From Calothrix sp. FI2-JRJ7 (GTDB lineage Bacteria; Cyanobacteriota; Cyanobacteriia; Cyanobacteriales; Nostocaceae), in the NCBI GenBank assembly GCA_019359675.1, contig JAHHGX010000083.1, forward strand, positions 90,078-154,077: 64,000 bases of DNA. The letters run 5' to 3'. The notes beneath the pieces are model-generated. The model saw only the letters and a program-made list of their open reading frames with translations, was not told where the DNA came from and searched no databases. The position numbers were made by a program, and so were the translations under genes. Numbering within the stretch: position 1 is the first letter of the stretch; every line of letters begins with the position of its first letter. Positions 54,847 to 63,941 of this stretch are shown here, one piece after another.

Positions 54847-55236
54847 TTAGTTAAGTGGCACAAAGTGCGATTTTTAACTGCCATCTAGTTAAAAATCGTA
54901 TTTGTAATTCGGTGCCAAAGGTACTATATTTCTTAATCAGGACTTACGTGATTTAGCAATAGAGGCAATGTAGCTAGTTAGTTATAGAGTCATATCAGGA
55001 AATTCCGAACAAGATTTGTGAGAGGGTGAGAAATCGATATCTCACACTCCCGATAAGGTGCTTTTCTTCTAGAATCTTTCGTGGAAAGTTCGTTTGATTA
55101 CATCAACTCACATCTTGCACCAACGTATTTATACTTACTTTTAGTGTTTTTAATAAACATATATTTTTATCAACAAGACGTAAAATTAGCATTTATAGCC
55201 TGCGTAGGCAGGCTTTGTCCGTATAGCCCCACCCTT
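54847..55236. other. Intergenic region with small hairpins
   Basis: No gene recognised. It includes a single GGACTTACG end at about 54941, possibly a half MITE, and a CCTGCGTAGGCAGG hairpin near 55199-55213. The region lies between convergent genes. Confidence 0.45.
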
Positions 55237-55602
55237 CTAGGGTGTAGGTGCAAGATATAAGCCAAGTTGTTGCTCGCGCGTTAATTTAATAAAGTTAACC
55301 GCATAACCCGATACTCTTATTGTTAACTGCGGGTACAACTCTGGATGTTCCATCGCATCCATTAACATTTCTCGGTTCATAACGTTGACATTAAGATGGT
55401 GCCCTCCATCGTGGAAATAGCCATCGAGCATTCCCACAAGATTTTTAATTCGGTCTTCTTCTACCTTACCAAGTGCAGACTGTACTATTGAGAAAGTATT
55501 AGAAATACCATCTTGCGCGTAGTCGTAAGGTATTTTTGCTACCGAGGCGAGCGATGCAATGGCGCCCTTGGGTTTAAATGATGGAATATCGTTTTCTCGC
55601 AT
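55237..55602 (-). CDS. Free-standing glycyl-radical domain, pyruvate formate-lyase C-terminus
   Basis: A 121-residue protein equal to the last part of pyruvate formate-lyase: [20 protein letters not shown], then [15 protein letters not shown] and [20 protein letters not shown]. The glycine in RVSGYA is the radical site. It has its own GGGAG ribosome site 5 bases before the ATG, so it is likely translated. Its size recalls E. coli GrcA/YfiD (127 residues), which replaces a cleaved PFL C-terminus after oxygen damage. The last nine residues (LGLYLAPTP) replace the normal DVINRTF end. It could be a functional spare part or a well-preserved relic; no full PFL is in the window. Confidence 0.72.
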   Translation of the reverse strand: MRENDIPSFKPKGAIASLASVAKIPYDYAQDGISNTFSIVQSALGKVEEDRIKNLVGMLDGYFHDGGHHLNVNVMNREMLMDAMEHPELYPQLTIRVSGYAVNFIKLTREQQLGLYLAPTP

Positions 55603-56048
55603 CTACTCCCTAGAGTGCAAACCTTGATTTTACTGCCTTCCATATAAATCTGTCAGGCAGTCAGCTTAGAATACTCACACTTTTATGTATACAAAAAGAA
55701 TTTGAGCAGCTCGTGAGGATGAGTAAAGTGCGTAATAAAACTTCAAAAACAACAACACCCAAGCTACGACTTGCTCAATAATTTCCTCTCATTATTCTAT
55801 CACGCAGGGTTACAACTATATAATTATCTTAATATATGCTGCTAAAAAAGTGACCACTAAACTTCTCAAGCGTTAAGCGTTCCCCTTTTTTACTTTGGCA
55901 ATCCTCACAACTTCCTCAAATTATTTGCGTATAAACAGAATTGTGAGGTATTGAAGATTTAGCTAATGCTAGTTTCAGAGAATAGCAGGGAACTTACCTC
56001 AATACCTTTCCGTTTGGGCGTGCGTATTAACACTCAGAGGTTTTAAGT
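55603..56048. promoter_or_regulatory. Divergent region between glycyl-radical gene and uspA-like gene
   Basis: No gene. It contains the inverted pair CCTCACAA (55903-55910) and TTGTGAGG (55941-55948), and CGTGAGGATGA near 55712. TGTGAGG-type sequences also occur near 56715-56772 and 60322, upstream of other genes in this block, so they may be a shared control site. Confidence 0.35.
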
Positions 56049-56582
56049 ATGTTTAATAAAATTTTGGTTGCAGTCGATACTCATGATACTTGCCAACCAG
56101 TTGTGGATAAAGCTTTATCGCTAGCACAGTTGACTGCTTCAAATTTGATGTTGGTCAACGTAATATCACCCTTTGATGAACAGTATCCCCCGATATATGC
56201 TTATCCTAATACTGTTATTCCAACTTTATACGGGGAAGTTATGAAGGAATACATTCAACAATCGGAAAAGATTAAACAAGATAAAATTAAGTTTTTAAAG
56301 AAACTTTGTCAGCAAGCAATAGACTTGGATATAAATGCAGAATTTAGAATTTTATTTGGCGACCCAAGTCGAGTGATTTGTGAAATAGGTCAGACTTGGA
56401 ATGCTGATTTAATTATTATCGGTCGTCGCGGTCGAACTGGATTAAGCGAGTTATTTTTGGGTAGTGTTAGTAATTATGTTTTACACCATGCTCTTTGCTC
56501 TGTTCTAATAGTACAACAATCAGTTAAAGCCAATAGTCAAGAATTGCAACAAATACAAACTGCTAATTCTCTGCAAGTGTAA
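56049..56582 (+). CDS. Universal stress protein family
   Basis: A 177-residue UspA-type protein. The ATP-binding motif GRRGRTGLSELFLGSVSNYV near 135-154 fits G-2x-G-9x-G(S/T). It starts ILVAVDTHDTC and has the usual flavodoxin-like length plus a polar tail. ATP-binding Usp proteins help survival under stress or starvation. It neighbours a glycyl-radical domain and an EF-G relic. Confidence 0.92.
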   Translation: MFNKILVAVDTHDTCQPVVDKALSLAQLTASNLMLVNVISPFDEQYPPIYAYPNTVIPTLYGEVMKEYIQQSEKIKQDKIKFLKKLCQQAIDLDINAEFRILFGDPSRVICEIGQTWNADLIIIGRRGRTGLSELFLGSVSNYVLHHALCSVLIVQQSVKANSQELQQIQTANSLQV

Positions 56583-56839
56583 CACCAGAAATTTCCACAA
56601 GTTTCTAAAGTGTTAGAGTCGGCTAATTTGAGATTAAATCATTGCGCGCGATTCCATTTTCTCTTGAAGATGCCTTTATTGGCATTGTTCAAAAGCAGCC
56701 TTGAAAATTGAGGTACTCGTGAGGAAATTAACAAATATGGTGCCTCCACAATATACTCACAAGATCCTCACATTTATTTTTTAATATTGACTTAGAAATC
56801 AAAATACAGAAGTTATTCCCATACAAAGGAAGAACGATC

Positions 56840-57462
56840 ATGATTCCTCACTGCAACATCCGCAATATCGGTATTTCTGCTCATATCGATGCAGGTAAAA
56901 CTACTCTTTCAGAACGGTTATATTACACCGGAAAAATCCACAAGATTGAAGAGGTAAGCTTTGCAGCCCTTTACGAGCGAAGACCCGACTTTGCATGTTA
57001 CCACAGACCCCGAATCTCATAAAACCCTGATGTCGGGGATGGGAGAACTACATCTAGAAATACAGCAGATTGCAGGTTGGTGAGGTACAGTAATTGAAAA
57101 ATGTCTAAAATGTTAGTAATTAATCAAATTAGGTAGAGTTTCTATTTTACCTATTTATACGACAAATATTGGTGTACCTCATTTACTCGCAATCTGCTGT
57201 ATATTTAGAAAGAATGAAAAGGGAATATCGTGCAGAGGTTTATGTGGGCGCCCCTGCGGTTGCGTATCGAGAAACGATTACCCAAGCAGCAAACTTTGAT
57301 TTTACTTTCAAAAAACAAACGGGTGGCGCCGGACAATTTGCTCATGTGATGGGTAGATTAGAACCATGTGAGGAAGCTTTTATTTTTGAAAACCGAGTTA
57401 TTGGAGGTGAAATTCACCAACAATTTATAATGCTTGCTAACAAGGTTTTCAAGATGCTTTGA
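56840..57462 (+). pseudogene. Elongation factor G relic with large deletions
   Basis: The start ([20 protein letters not shown]) is a normal EF-G N-terminus with P-loop HIDAGKTT. After VKIEEV-like sequence it jumps out of frame to domain III ([32 protein letters not shown]). A later frame (57199-57462) has domain IV sequence: MKREYRAEVYVGAPAVAYRE and KKQTGGAGQFAHVMGRLEPC. Most of the G domain and domain V are missing. AAGGAAG stands before the ATG. This was a second fusA copy and cannot work now. Confidence 0.85.
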
Positions 57463-57517
57463 GAATAGGATGGTTGAAAGGTTATCTGATTTTGGATTTA
57501 ATAATTGATGAGGTTTT

Positions 57518-59050
57518 ATGAAAATAGATTATTTAATCGCGGGTAGTGGTTTATCAGCATTAGTATTTGCTGCACTAATGGCAAAATCTGGTAAAAAGGT
57601 TTTAGTTTTGGAAGCGCATGAGCATCCAGGTGGGTTTGGACACACATTTGAATTGGCAAATAAGTATAGGTTTAATGCACAACTGCATTATGTTTGGGAT
57701 TGTGGTGAAGGACAGACTGTAAATAGAATTTTAAAAAGGTTGAACCTGGATAAAGAAGTAACTTTTGAACAGTATAATAAAAACGGATTTGACCGTATGA
57801 TGATGCCAGGTTACTCGCTAGATATACCCTCAGATAATAATGAGTTAATCAAAAGACTTACTATTCTTTTCCCTAACGATGCAGATAACAATAGAAAATT
57901 TATTTTGGAAATAGAAAAAGTTAGAGAAGGGTTACGTAGCTTAACTTTTCCAATCAATTTTATGAAATTGATGAAAAATTTTGATGAAGCCTTGTGCGCT
58001 TTAAAGTATTTAAATAGTACACTCCAAGATGCTTTTAATAAATTTAAATTACCTCAAGAAGCACAAACATTACTAGCACTGCAATGGGTTGATTTTTTAT
58101 TACCACCAGACCAACTTTCGTTTTATGCCTGGGTGATTTTATTTACTGGATACCAACAAGGCGCCTTTTACCCCACAAAACATTTTGAACATGTAATTAA
58201 CTCATTAGTAAAAGTAATTGAAGATAATGAAGGTAAAGTTCTTCTTAATTATGAAGTTACAAATTTTTTAGTTGATAACCAAACAGTGACAGGAGTTAAT
58301 GCGATTAATCGAATAACCCATCAAAACTATGAATTTCTTGCCGAAACGACTATTTGTAATATCGACCCCAAAAAGGCTGCTCGCATGATTGGGATGAATA
58401 AATTTTCTTTGGCAGTGCAAAAACAACTAGATTATGAATATTCTCCTTCTAATTTCATGGCTTATTGCGTTGTTAAAGATATCGATTTACGAAATTATGG
58501 TTTTGGCAATTGCAATAGATTCTATTGTGGGCATCGCGACTTGAACGAAGCCTTTTATCAAATGTATGAAAAGCATGACTATTCTAATCCTAGTTTTGCT
58601 ATTACCACACCGACATTGTTAACCGAACACGAACGCGACTGCCCAGAAGATTGCCAAATTGTCGAATTTTTAACTGTTGCTAACTATAATTATTTTAAAA
58701 AACTGAAAGATAATGATAAGAAAGCATATCGCCAAAAAAAACAAGAAATTTTAGACAATATACTTGATGTGGTTGAAAAGAACTACATTCCAAATTTCCG
58801 GAAATATATAGTTTTTCAAATTACAGGTAGCCCGACTACAAACGAGCGATTCTGTTGGTGTCCCCAAGGTAATTCCTATGGTTCTAATTTAACACCTCAA
58901 AATATGGGCATTGGCAGATTAACTTATAAGACATCATTAAACCACTTTTACTTCTGTAATGCTTCATCTGGGTACCCAGGATTTGCTCCTACTTTTTGGA
59001 CTGGGGCGATGTTGTACCAGCGATTATCGAATGATTGGTTTTTACCATAA
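57518..59050 (+). CDS. FAD-dependent oxidoreductase, CrtI/CrtISO-like
   Basis: A 510-residue flavoprotein with the dinucleotide-binding start YLIAGSGLSALVFAALMAKS and the second motif VLEAHEHPGGFGHTF. The C-terminal FAD motif region is likely CNASSGYPGFAPTFWTGAML. It resembles phytoene desaturase/carotenoid isomerase-type enzymes. The next gene, also an FAD enzyme, starts 17 bases after its stop, so they form an operon. The substrate is unknown; a carotenoid or other polyene is one possibility. Confidence 0.88.
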   Translation: MKIDYLIAGSGLSALVFAALMAKSGKKVLVLEAHEHPGGFGHTFELANKYRFNAQLHYVWDCGEGQTVNRILKRLNLDKEVTFEQYNKNGFDRMMMPGYSLDIPSDNNELIKRLTILFPNDADNNRKFILEIEKVREGLRSLTFPINFMKLMKNFDEALCALKYLNSTLQDAFNKFKLPQEAQTLLALQWVDFLLPPDQLSFYAWVILFTGYQQGAFYPTKHFEHVINSLVKVIEDNEGKVLLNYEVTNFLVDNQTVTGVNAINRITHQNYEFLAETTICNIDPKKAARMIGMNKFSLAVQKQLDYEYSPSNFMAYCVVKDIDLRNYGFGNCNRFYCGHRDLNEAFYQMYEKHDYSNPSFAITTPTLLTEHERDCPEDCQIVEFLTVANYNYFKKLKDNDKKAYRQKKQEILDNILDVVEKNYIPNFRKYIVFQITGSPTTNERFCWCPQGNSYGSNLTPQNMGIGRLTYKTSLNHFYFCNASSGYPGFAPTFWTGAMLYQRLSNDWFLP

Positions 59051-59067
59051 TAAATAGGATATTAGTC

Positions 59068-60285
59068 ATGAAAATTGCAATTATTGGTGGTGGCGCCAGT
59101 GGTATGGTGACAGCATACTTACTCAATAAAAATGGACATCATGTAACAGTGTTTGAGAAACAACCTATTTTGGGTGGACATATTCGGACAATTAATAAGA
59201 ATGTTAAATCTCATGAATTTCCAAATAACTTACTTTTAGAAGGTGGTGTAATCGAATTTCCTTTAAATTTTTATAACTTCTTAAACTTAATGAAAGAACT
59301 AGAGGTAGAGCTAGAACCCGTTGATATTGGCTCGTCATTGTTTCTCAAAGATGGGAGACACTTTCTTTCTGGTTCTGCAATCTGTAAAAATTATACTGGG
59401 TTCCAGAGACTAATCGAATTTCTAAGACTTGATACCATTTATGCTCGCTCTACTGGTTTATGGTTAAAAACACATCTTGCCCAAATTCCAGATTTATATG
59501 ACAAGCCAATGTCTTATTATTTGAAATCTCTATGCATTTGCAATACTTGGATAAAATTGCTAGCAATGTATAGTTATTCGATGCCATTTGAACTCATAGA
59601 CAATTTTCCCGCAGAATTAGCAATTCCTGCTCTCAGAGATTACATGTATACAGGATGGGTCAGAATTAAAGGAGGGGTGTATTCATACCTAGAAAAAATA
59701 TTAGATAAATTTAATGGTGATATCTTACTAAATGTCGAAGTTGCGGATATCTCCAGAAAATCGGATATTGTTAAAATCGAATTAGTTGATGGAGAAGCAT
59801 TTACCTTTGATAAGATTGTGTTTGCCACAGCACCCGACCAAGTAATGAAATTATTATCAGACCCAAGAGATGACGAAATCAAAAGATTTTCGCAATGGAA
59901 GAAAAATGAAGCGCAAACTATATTGCATACAGATACATCTATATACCATCGATACGAGATTAATAAATTTTCGGAATTTGATTTTTTTGAAACTAAAAGT
60001 GGATGGGGATATAATGCCTACCTTAACCAGCTTTGTGGGGTAACATCAGACCAAAAATACAGCTTGGCATTTAACTTAGATAGTATTATTGCACCAAATA
60101 AAATCATCCATATTTTCGACCATCATACACCACTATATACCGTAGATTCTTTCAGATATAGAGATGAAGTAATCATGACTAATGGTGAAAATAATACTTA
60201 CCATGTGGGAGCATACTTAGCAGATGGATTACACGAAGGCGCCGTTACATCTGCAATTCGGGTTGCAAATGCCATCGGTTATTAG
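59068..60285 (+). CDS. FAD-dependent amine-oxidase-like protein
   Basis: A 405-residue flavoprotein with IAIIGGGASGMVTAYLLNKN at its start, then FEKQPILGGHIRTI and a closing GAYLADGLHEGAVTSAIRVA, the C-terminal FAD-binding pattern of the amine oxidase/protoporphyrinogen oxidase group. The ATG at 59068 is the natural start; a TTG at 59035 would overlap the upstream gene. It forms a two-gene operon with the CrtI-like gene. Confidence 0.88.
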   Translation: MKIAIIGGGASGMVTAYLLNKNGHHVTVFEKQPILGGHIRTINKNVKSHEFPNNLLLEGGVIEFPLNFYNFLNLMKELEVELEPVDIGSSLFLKDGRHFLSGSAICKNYTGFQRLIEFLRLDTIYARSTGLWLKTHLAQIPDLYDKPMSYYLKSLCICNTWIKLLAMYSYSMPFELIDNFPAELAIPALRDYMYTGWVRIKGGVYSYLEKILDKFNGDILLNVEVADISRKSDIVKIELVDGEAFTFDKIVFATAPDQVMKLLSDPRDDEIKRFSQWKKNEAQTILHTDTSIYHRYEINKFSEFDFFETKSGWGYNAYLNQLCGVTSDQKYSLAFNLDSIIAPNKIIHIFDHHTPLYTVDSFRYRDEVIMTNGENNTYHVGAYLADGLHEGAVTSAIRVANAIGY

Positions 60286-60472
60286 TTATGAACCGTTTTC
60301 TACTTTGAGATTAGGTGATAAATGTGAGGATGTTGTGAGTGCTTGTAGAGCTACCGTTAGCTATTAACGAGCCAGGGCAAACAAAATATACATACCCCAT
60401 CTCTAAACAGTCTTCACAAAATTCTCGAAAATAAGAATTTTAACTTATTAAATTACCAGATTGGAGGTAGGT

Positions 60473-60664
60473 ATGATTATTAAAACTCGCAATCCACCAA
60501 TTAAAGTTAGGTTTCCATTATGGAAATATTTAAATCAACGCTTATTTCAGAAGGGTAGTATTATTAATCCAATTAAATTTTGGCATCAATACTTACTCGA
60601 CTTACTCGAATCATCCTGGGAACTTGATTCTAGAGCCTTTCTAGAAAAATGTTGGCATTCTTAA
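60473..60664 (+). CDS. Hypothetical small basic protein
   Basis: A 63-residue protein begins MIIKTRNPPIKVRFPLWKYL and has an acidic, aromatic C-terminus (LLDLLESSWELDSRAFLEKC). An unusually good ribosome site, GGAGGT, stands just upstream. It has no signal peptide and I know no family. A TGTGAGGAT sequence lies about 150 bases upstream. Confidence 0.5.
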   Translation: MIIKTRNPPIKVRFPLWKYLNQRLFQKGSIINPIKFWHQYLLDLLESSWELDSRAFLEKCWHS

Positions 60665-61280
60665 ATTTACTAATGTTCTGATTAAACTCTGAGGAATATA
60701 TTATGCCAACCAATACAAATCGCACAACCATTTTTGTGCTTGATAAAGCTTAAGTCCTTGTTGTACTATCTCAGTAGGAGCAGTTGTTATCTGTTTAAGT
60801 TCCACTTGCCCAAGTGTAAGGGAAGGATGCCCCAAGCACAAGCACAAACTCAGCGTCATGAGGAACAGAACTGACCAAACACGGTAGGATGGGATAAAAA
60901 GCGTTTCATGGCAGCATAAGGAGACATTCTACTGTCAGTTATTTTCCAAAATTGGAAAGGAACTTTCCTACAATGATATTGTTTGTCGAGTTAATCCATA
61001 AGTATTGTAAATGCAGTAGCGAGAATGTTTAATAAAAACACTCGCTTACAGTATAATTATCCTACACATATAGCAGTTATACATGATTTGTAAAAAATAT
61101 TTAGTAGAGACGGGATATATCGCGTCTCTACAAGGTGCGAATTTTATGGATGATTTAGGGCTATAGGATGAAAAATTTTGATTAAGATTTGTGATTCATT
61201 TCGAGATTGCTAGAAATACATCAGTTAACTAAAGGAAGCAATGATGATAACAAAACTAAGTCCTACAATTAGCTAATGTA
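60665..61280. other. Intergenic region with decayed fragments
   Basis: No intact gene. A 16-codon frame at 60703-60753 (MPTNTNRTTIFVLDKA) follows GAGGAA and looks like a truncated start. Near 60775-60815 the minus strand encodes GQVELKQITTAPTEIV, which resembles a Uma2 N-terminus. A TAGAGACG palindrome is at 61104-61131. Confidence 0.45.
61104..61131. repeat. TAGAGACG-family palindrome
   Basis: GTAGAGACGGGATA with TATCGCGTCTCTAC forms a near-perfect palindrome about 150 bases upstream of the peptidase gene. Confidence 0.8.
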
Positions 61281-63521
61281 ATGATAAAAATACAAATAAT
61301 GTCGATAAAATTTATGAGCCTTAACTTTCAAAGTACTCACTTTACTAAGATGCATTTAAAAACAATATTAAGTTTTATACAGAGACAATTAAGTTTTATA
61401 GCCAGAAAGAGCTTTCGTTTTGGCGTTGCGGTGTTGCTTTCGTGTCTGCTGATTATCATAGCTATTAAACAGGTACAAGGGTACGATACTCGAACTCCTG
61501 CACTAGAACAACTAATCGGTAAACCAATAGCCAAGCAGATAGAAACACATGTTCGTGCGCTCTCATCCATACCACACGAAGCTGGAACTGATGGCAATAT
61601 TAATACAGCCCAATATTACGCAAAACGACTGCGAGAATATGGTTTCGATGAAGTAATCTTTAATCGTTATGAAGTTTTGTTACCACGCCCAATTAAACGC
61701 GCGGTAACACTGCTTGAACCAGAATCATACAATTTAAAGTTGAATGAACCGCCAATTCAACCCGATGCTGATTCATCTAATCAAGCTTTATTACCACCGT
61801 TCAATGCTTATGCAGCTGATGGTGATGTTACGGCGCCAGTAGTTTATGTGAATTACGGATTACCTCAAGATTACGCTGTACTTGATTCGATGGGTATTTC
61901 TGTTAAGGGTAAAATAGTTATTGCTCGTTATGGTAAAAGTTGGCGTGGAGTCAAATCAAGATTGGCAAAAGAGCGCGGAGCGGTTGGATGTTTACTTTAT
62001 TCAGACTCAGCAGACGATGGTTCTGTCAAAGGTAAGGTAATTCCAGAGGGCAAATGGTGCCCAGAATTTGGAGTGCAACTAGGTTCTGTTTTAGATATAC
62101 TAAAATATCCAGGCGACCCGCTCACTCCGATGCAACCATCTAAGCCCGGTGTTGAGCGTCTCGCAAAGTCAAAAGCAGTGACGTTAGAAAAAATTCCCGT
62201 TTTGCCAATTTCTTATGGTGATGCTCTACCAATATTAAGGAATTTGAATGGTGAGGTGGCGCCTCCTGATTGGCAAGGAGGTTTATCAATTACCTACCAT
62301 ATTGGTAATAATGCTGCTGTTGTTAGGATGCAGTTGCAGTCAGATTGGTCTGTGCGTCCGATAGTAAATGTGATTGGGATTCTCCGAGGAAAGTCACAAC
62401 CAGAAAAAATTGTTATGGTTGGTAGCCATCGAGATGCCTGGGGTTTTGGTGCAAATGACCCAGTTGCAGGTGCTTCCTCATTGCTAGAAACTGCTCGGAT
62501 AATTGGCTCAGTTGCGAAACAGGGACATCGACCACAACGTTCTATTGCTATCGCGTCTTGGGATGCCGAAGAATATGGAATGATTGGCTCTACTGAATAC
62601 GGTGAAGAATTTCAAAACGCGCTTAAAGAGAATCTTGTCGTTTATTTAAACCGGGAATTTTATGTAGCTGGCAACTTTTATGGCAGTGGTGTTGCTTCAC
62701 TCCAACCTTTGCTCAACCAAATTACAAAGGAAGTGCAAATGCCTAAAAGTGATAAGAGTATTTTTTCGGCGTGGCAGCAATCCCAAAAGAATAATACTGT
62801 TACTGTTAACGGTATGCAACAAGTGCGTCTAAGTGGGCTAGGTGCTGGTAGTGACTTTATGGTGTTTTTGCATCACCTTGGCATTCCCTCGCTCGAATTT
62901 GGATTTGCTGCCCCATATGGCGCCTATCATTCGCGTTACGATAACTACTGGTTTTTCCAAAATTATGGCGACCCTGGTGTTGCTTATGGTCAAAAACTGA
63001 CCGAGTTAGTATCACTATTTTTACTGCGGATGGCAGATGCTAAGATTTTGCCGTTTGATTATGTTAGTTATTCAGAAGCGATTGACCATTATATAGATGG
63101 GCTAGCAAAGGTAGTTGAGAAGCAAAACGTTGCATTAGATATAAATAAAATTCGCGCTGCTAATGCTGAACTAAAAACAACGGCTCAAAAGTTGAATGTA
63201 GAAACTGCCCGACTTGCAACGAGTAATTTAGACTGGAAACCAAACCTTGCTCTATCCCGATTGAACAATTTACTAATAAAAGCAGAGTCAGCATTCCTCG
63301 ACCAAAACGGATTGCCGAGGCATCCCTGGTATCGTCATCAAATCTATGCGCCTGGTTATAATACTGGGTATAATGCCATACCTCTTGCAGGAGTTCGAGA
63401 AGCAATTGATCTCGGAGACATCTCTGAAGCTAAACAAATGACGATTGTACTGGAAAGCGCCTTAAATCGAGCGCGTGATACTTTACAACAGGCAATTGTA
63501 CAAGCTCAACAGGCAAAATAA
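61281..63521 (+). CDS. M28 metallopeptidase, glutamate carboxypeptidase II-like
   Basis: A 746-residue protein with one N-terminal membrane helix (about 45-65), a PA domain (about 170-290), an M28 zinc-peptidase domain and a C-terminal transferrin-receptor-like dimerisation domain. Zinc and catalytic residues show in MVGSHRDAWGFGANDP (His, Asp), SWDAEEYG (catalytic Glu, Glu ligand) and GAYHSRYDNY (His). At the position of the fourth ligand (Asp453 in human GCPII) it has Glu in YLNREFYVAGN. It should sit in a membrane with the enzyme outside the cytoplasm. The first methionine is uncertain; several follow within 24 residues. Confidence 0.9.
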   Translation: MIKIQIMSIKFMSLNFQSTHFTKMHLKTILSFIQRQLSFIARKSFRFGVAVLLSCLLIIIAIKQVQGYDTRTPALEQLIGKPIAKQIETHVRALSSIPHEAGTDGNINTAQYYAKRLREYGFDEVIFNRYEVLLPRPIKRAVTLLEPESYNLKLNEPPIQPDADSSNQALLPPFNAYAADGDVTAPVVYVNYGLPQDYAVLDSMGISVKGKIVIARYGKSWRGVKSRLAKERGAVGCLLYSDSADDGSVKGKVIPEGKWCPEFGVQLGSVLDILKYPGDPLTPMQPSKPGVERLAKSKAVTLEKIPVLPISYGDALPILRNLNGEVAPPDWQGGLSITYHIGNNAAVVRMQLQSDWSVRPIVNVIGILRGKSQPEKIVMVGSHRDAWGFGANDPVAGASSLLETARIIGSVAKQGHRPQRSIAIASWDAEEYGMIGSTEYGEEFQNALKENLVVYLNREFYVAGNFYGSGVASLQPLLNQITKEVQMPKSDKSIFSAWQQSQKNNTVTVNGMQQVRLSGLGAGSDFMVFLHHLGIPSLEFGFAAPYGAYHSRYDNYWFFQNYGDPGVAYGQKLTELVSLFLLRMADAKILPFDYVSYSEAIDHYIDGLAKVVEKQNVALDINKIRAANAELKTTAQKLNVETARLATSNLDWKPNLALSRLNNLLIKAESAFLDQNGLPRHPWYRHQIYAPGYNTGYNAIPLAGVREAIDLGDISEAKQMTIVLESALNRARDTLQQAIVQAQQAK

Positions 63522-63791
63522 AAAAATACCCCCAACGCAATCGGCGGCAATACTGCTCGGTTAAGGGAAACAGAGCGTAAAACAGGATAAAATTGGTTTG
63601 CGAAGTAAATTAGAGAACACAGAGAAGCTAATTGAGCAGGTTATTTTTTTTCTTTTAGGCTTTCGTAGAAATCTAACCAATTTTGTCTAAGAGAATTAAT
63701 CGTGTTTTGTAGCGTCAAAGAATACTTCCCACACACGTATTAATTTCCCTAATAATCGCCATGAGTTTTTGGTCTATGCTATCCCGTTAAA

Positions 63792-63941
63792 ATGACTCAT
63801 GGCGCCATTCTAGAAGCAGAACATCTGAAGCTAGGCATTAAAGATAACTTGGTACGTCTATCTGTTCGTATCGAACCCACATTTCGCACCCCAAGGCGCC
63901 TGCTCTGCAAAGAACATTTGTATGAAGTACAAAAAAACTAA
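63792..63941 (+). pseudogene. Relic of a Cys/Met-metabolism PLP enzyme
   Basis: The frame MTHGAILEAEHLKLGIKDNL followed by VRLSVRIEPT matches the C-terminal end of cystathionine synthase/methionine gamma-lyase-type enzymes (consensus near MTHA...GI.D.LIRLSVGIE). The active-site lysine domain is absent and the tail after IEPT is unrelated. Confidence 0.6.
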
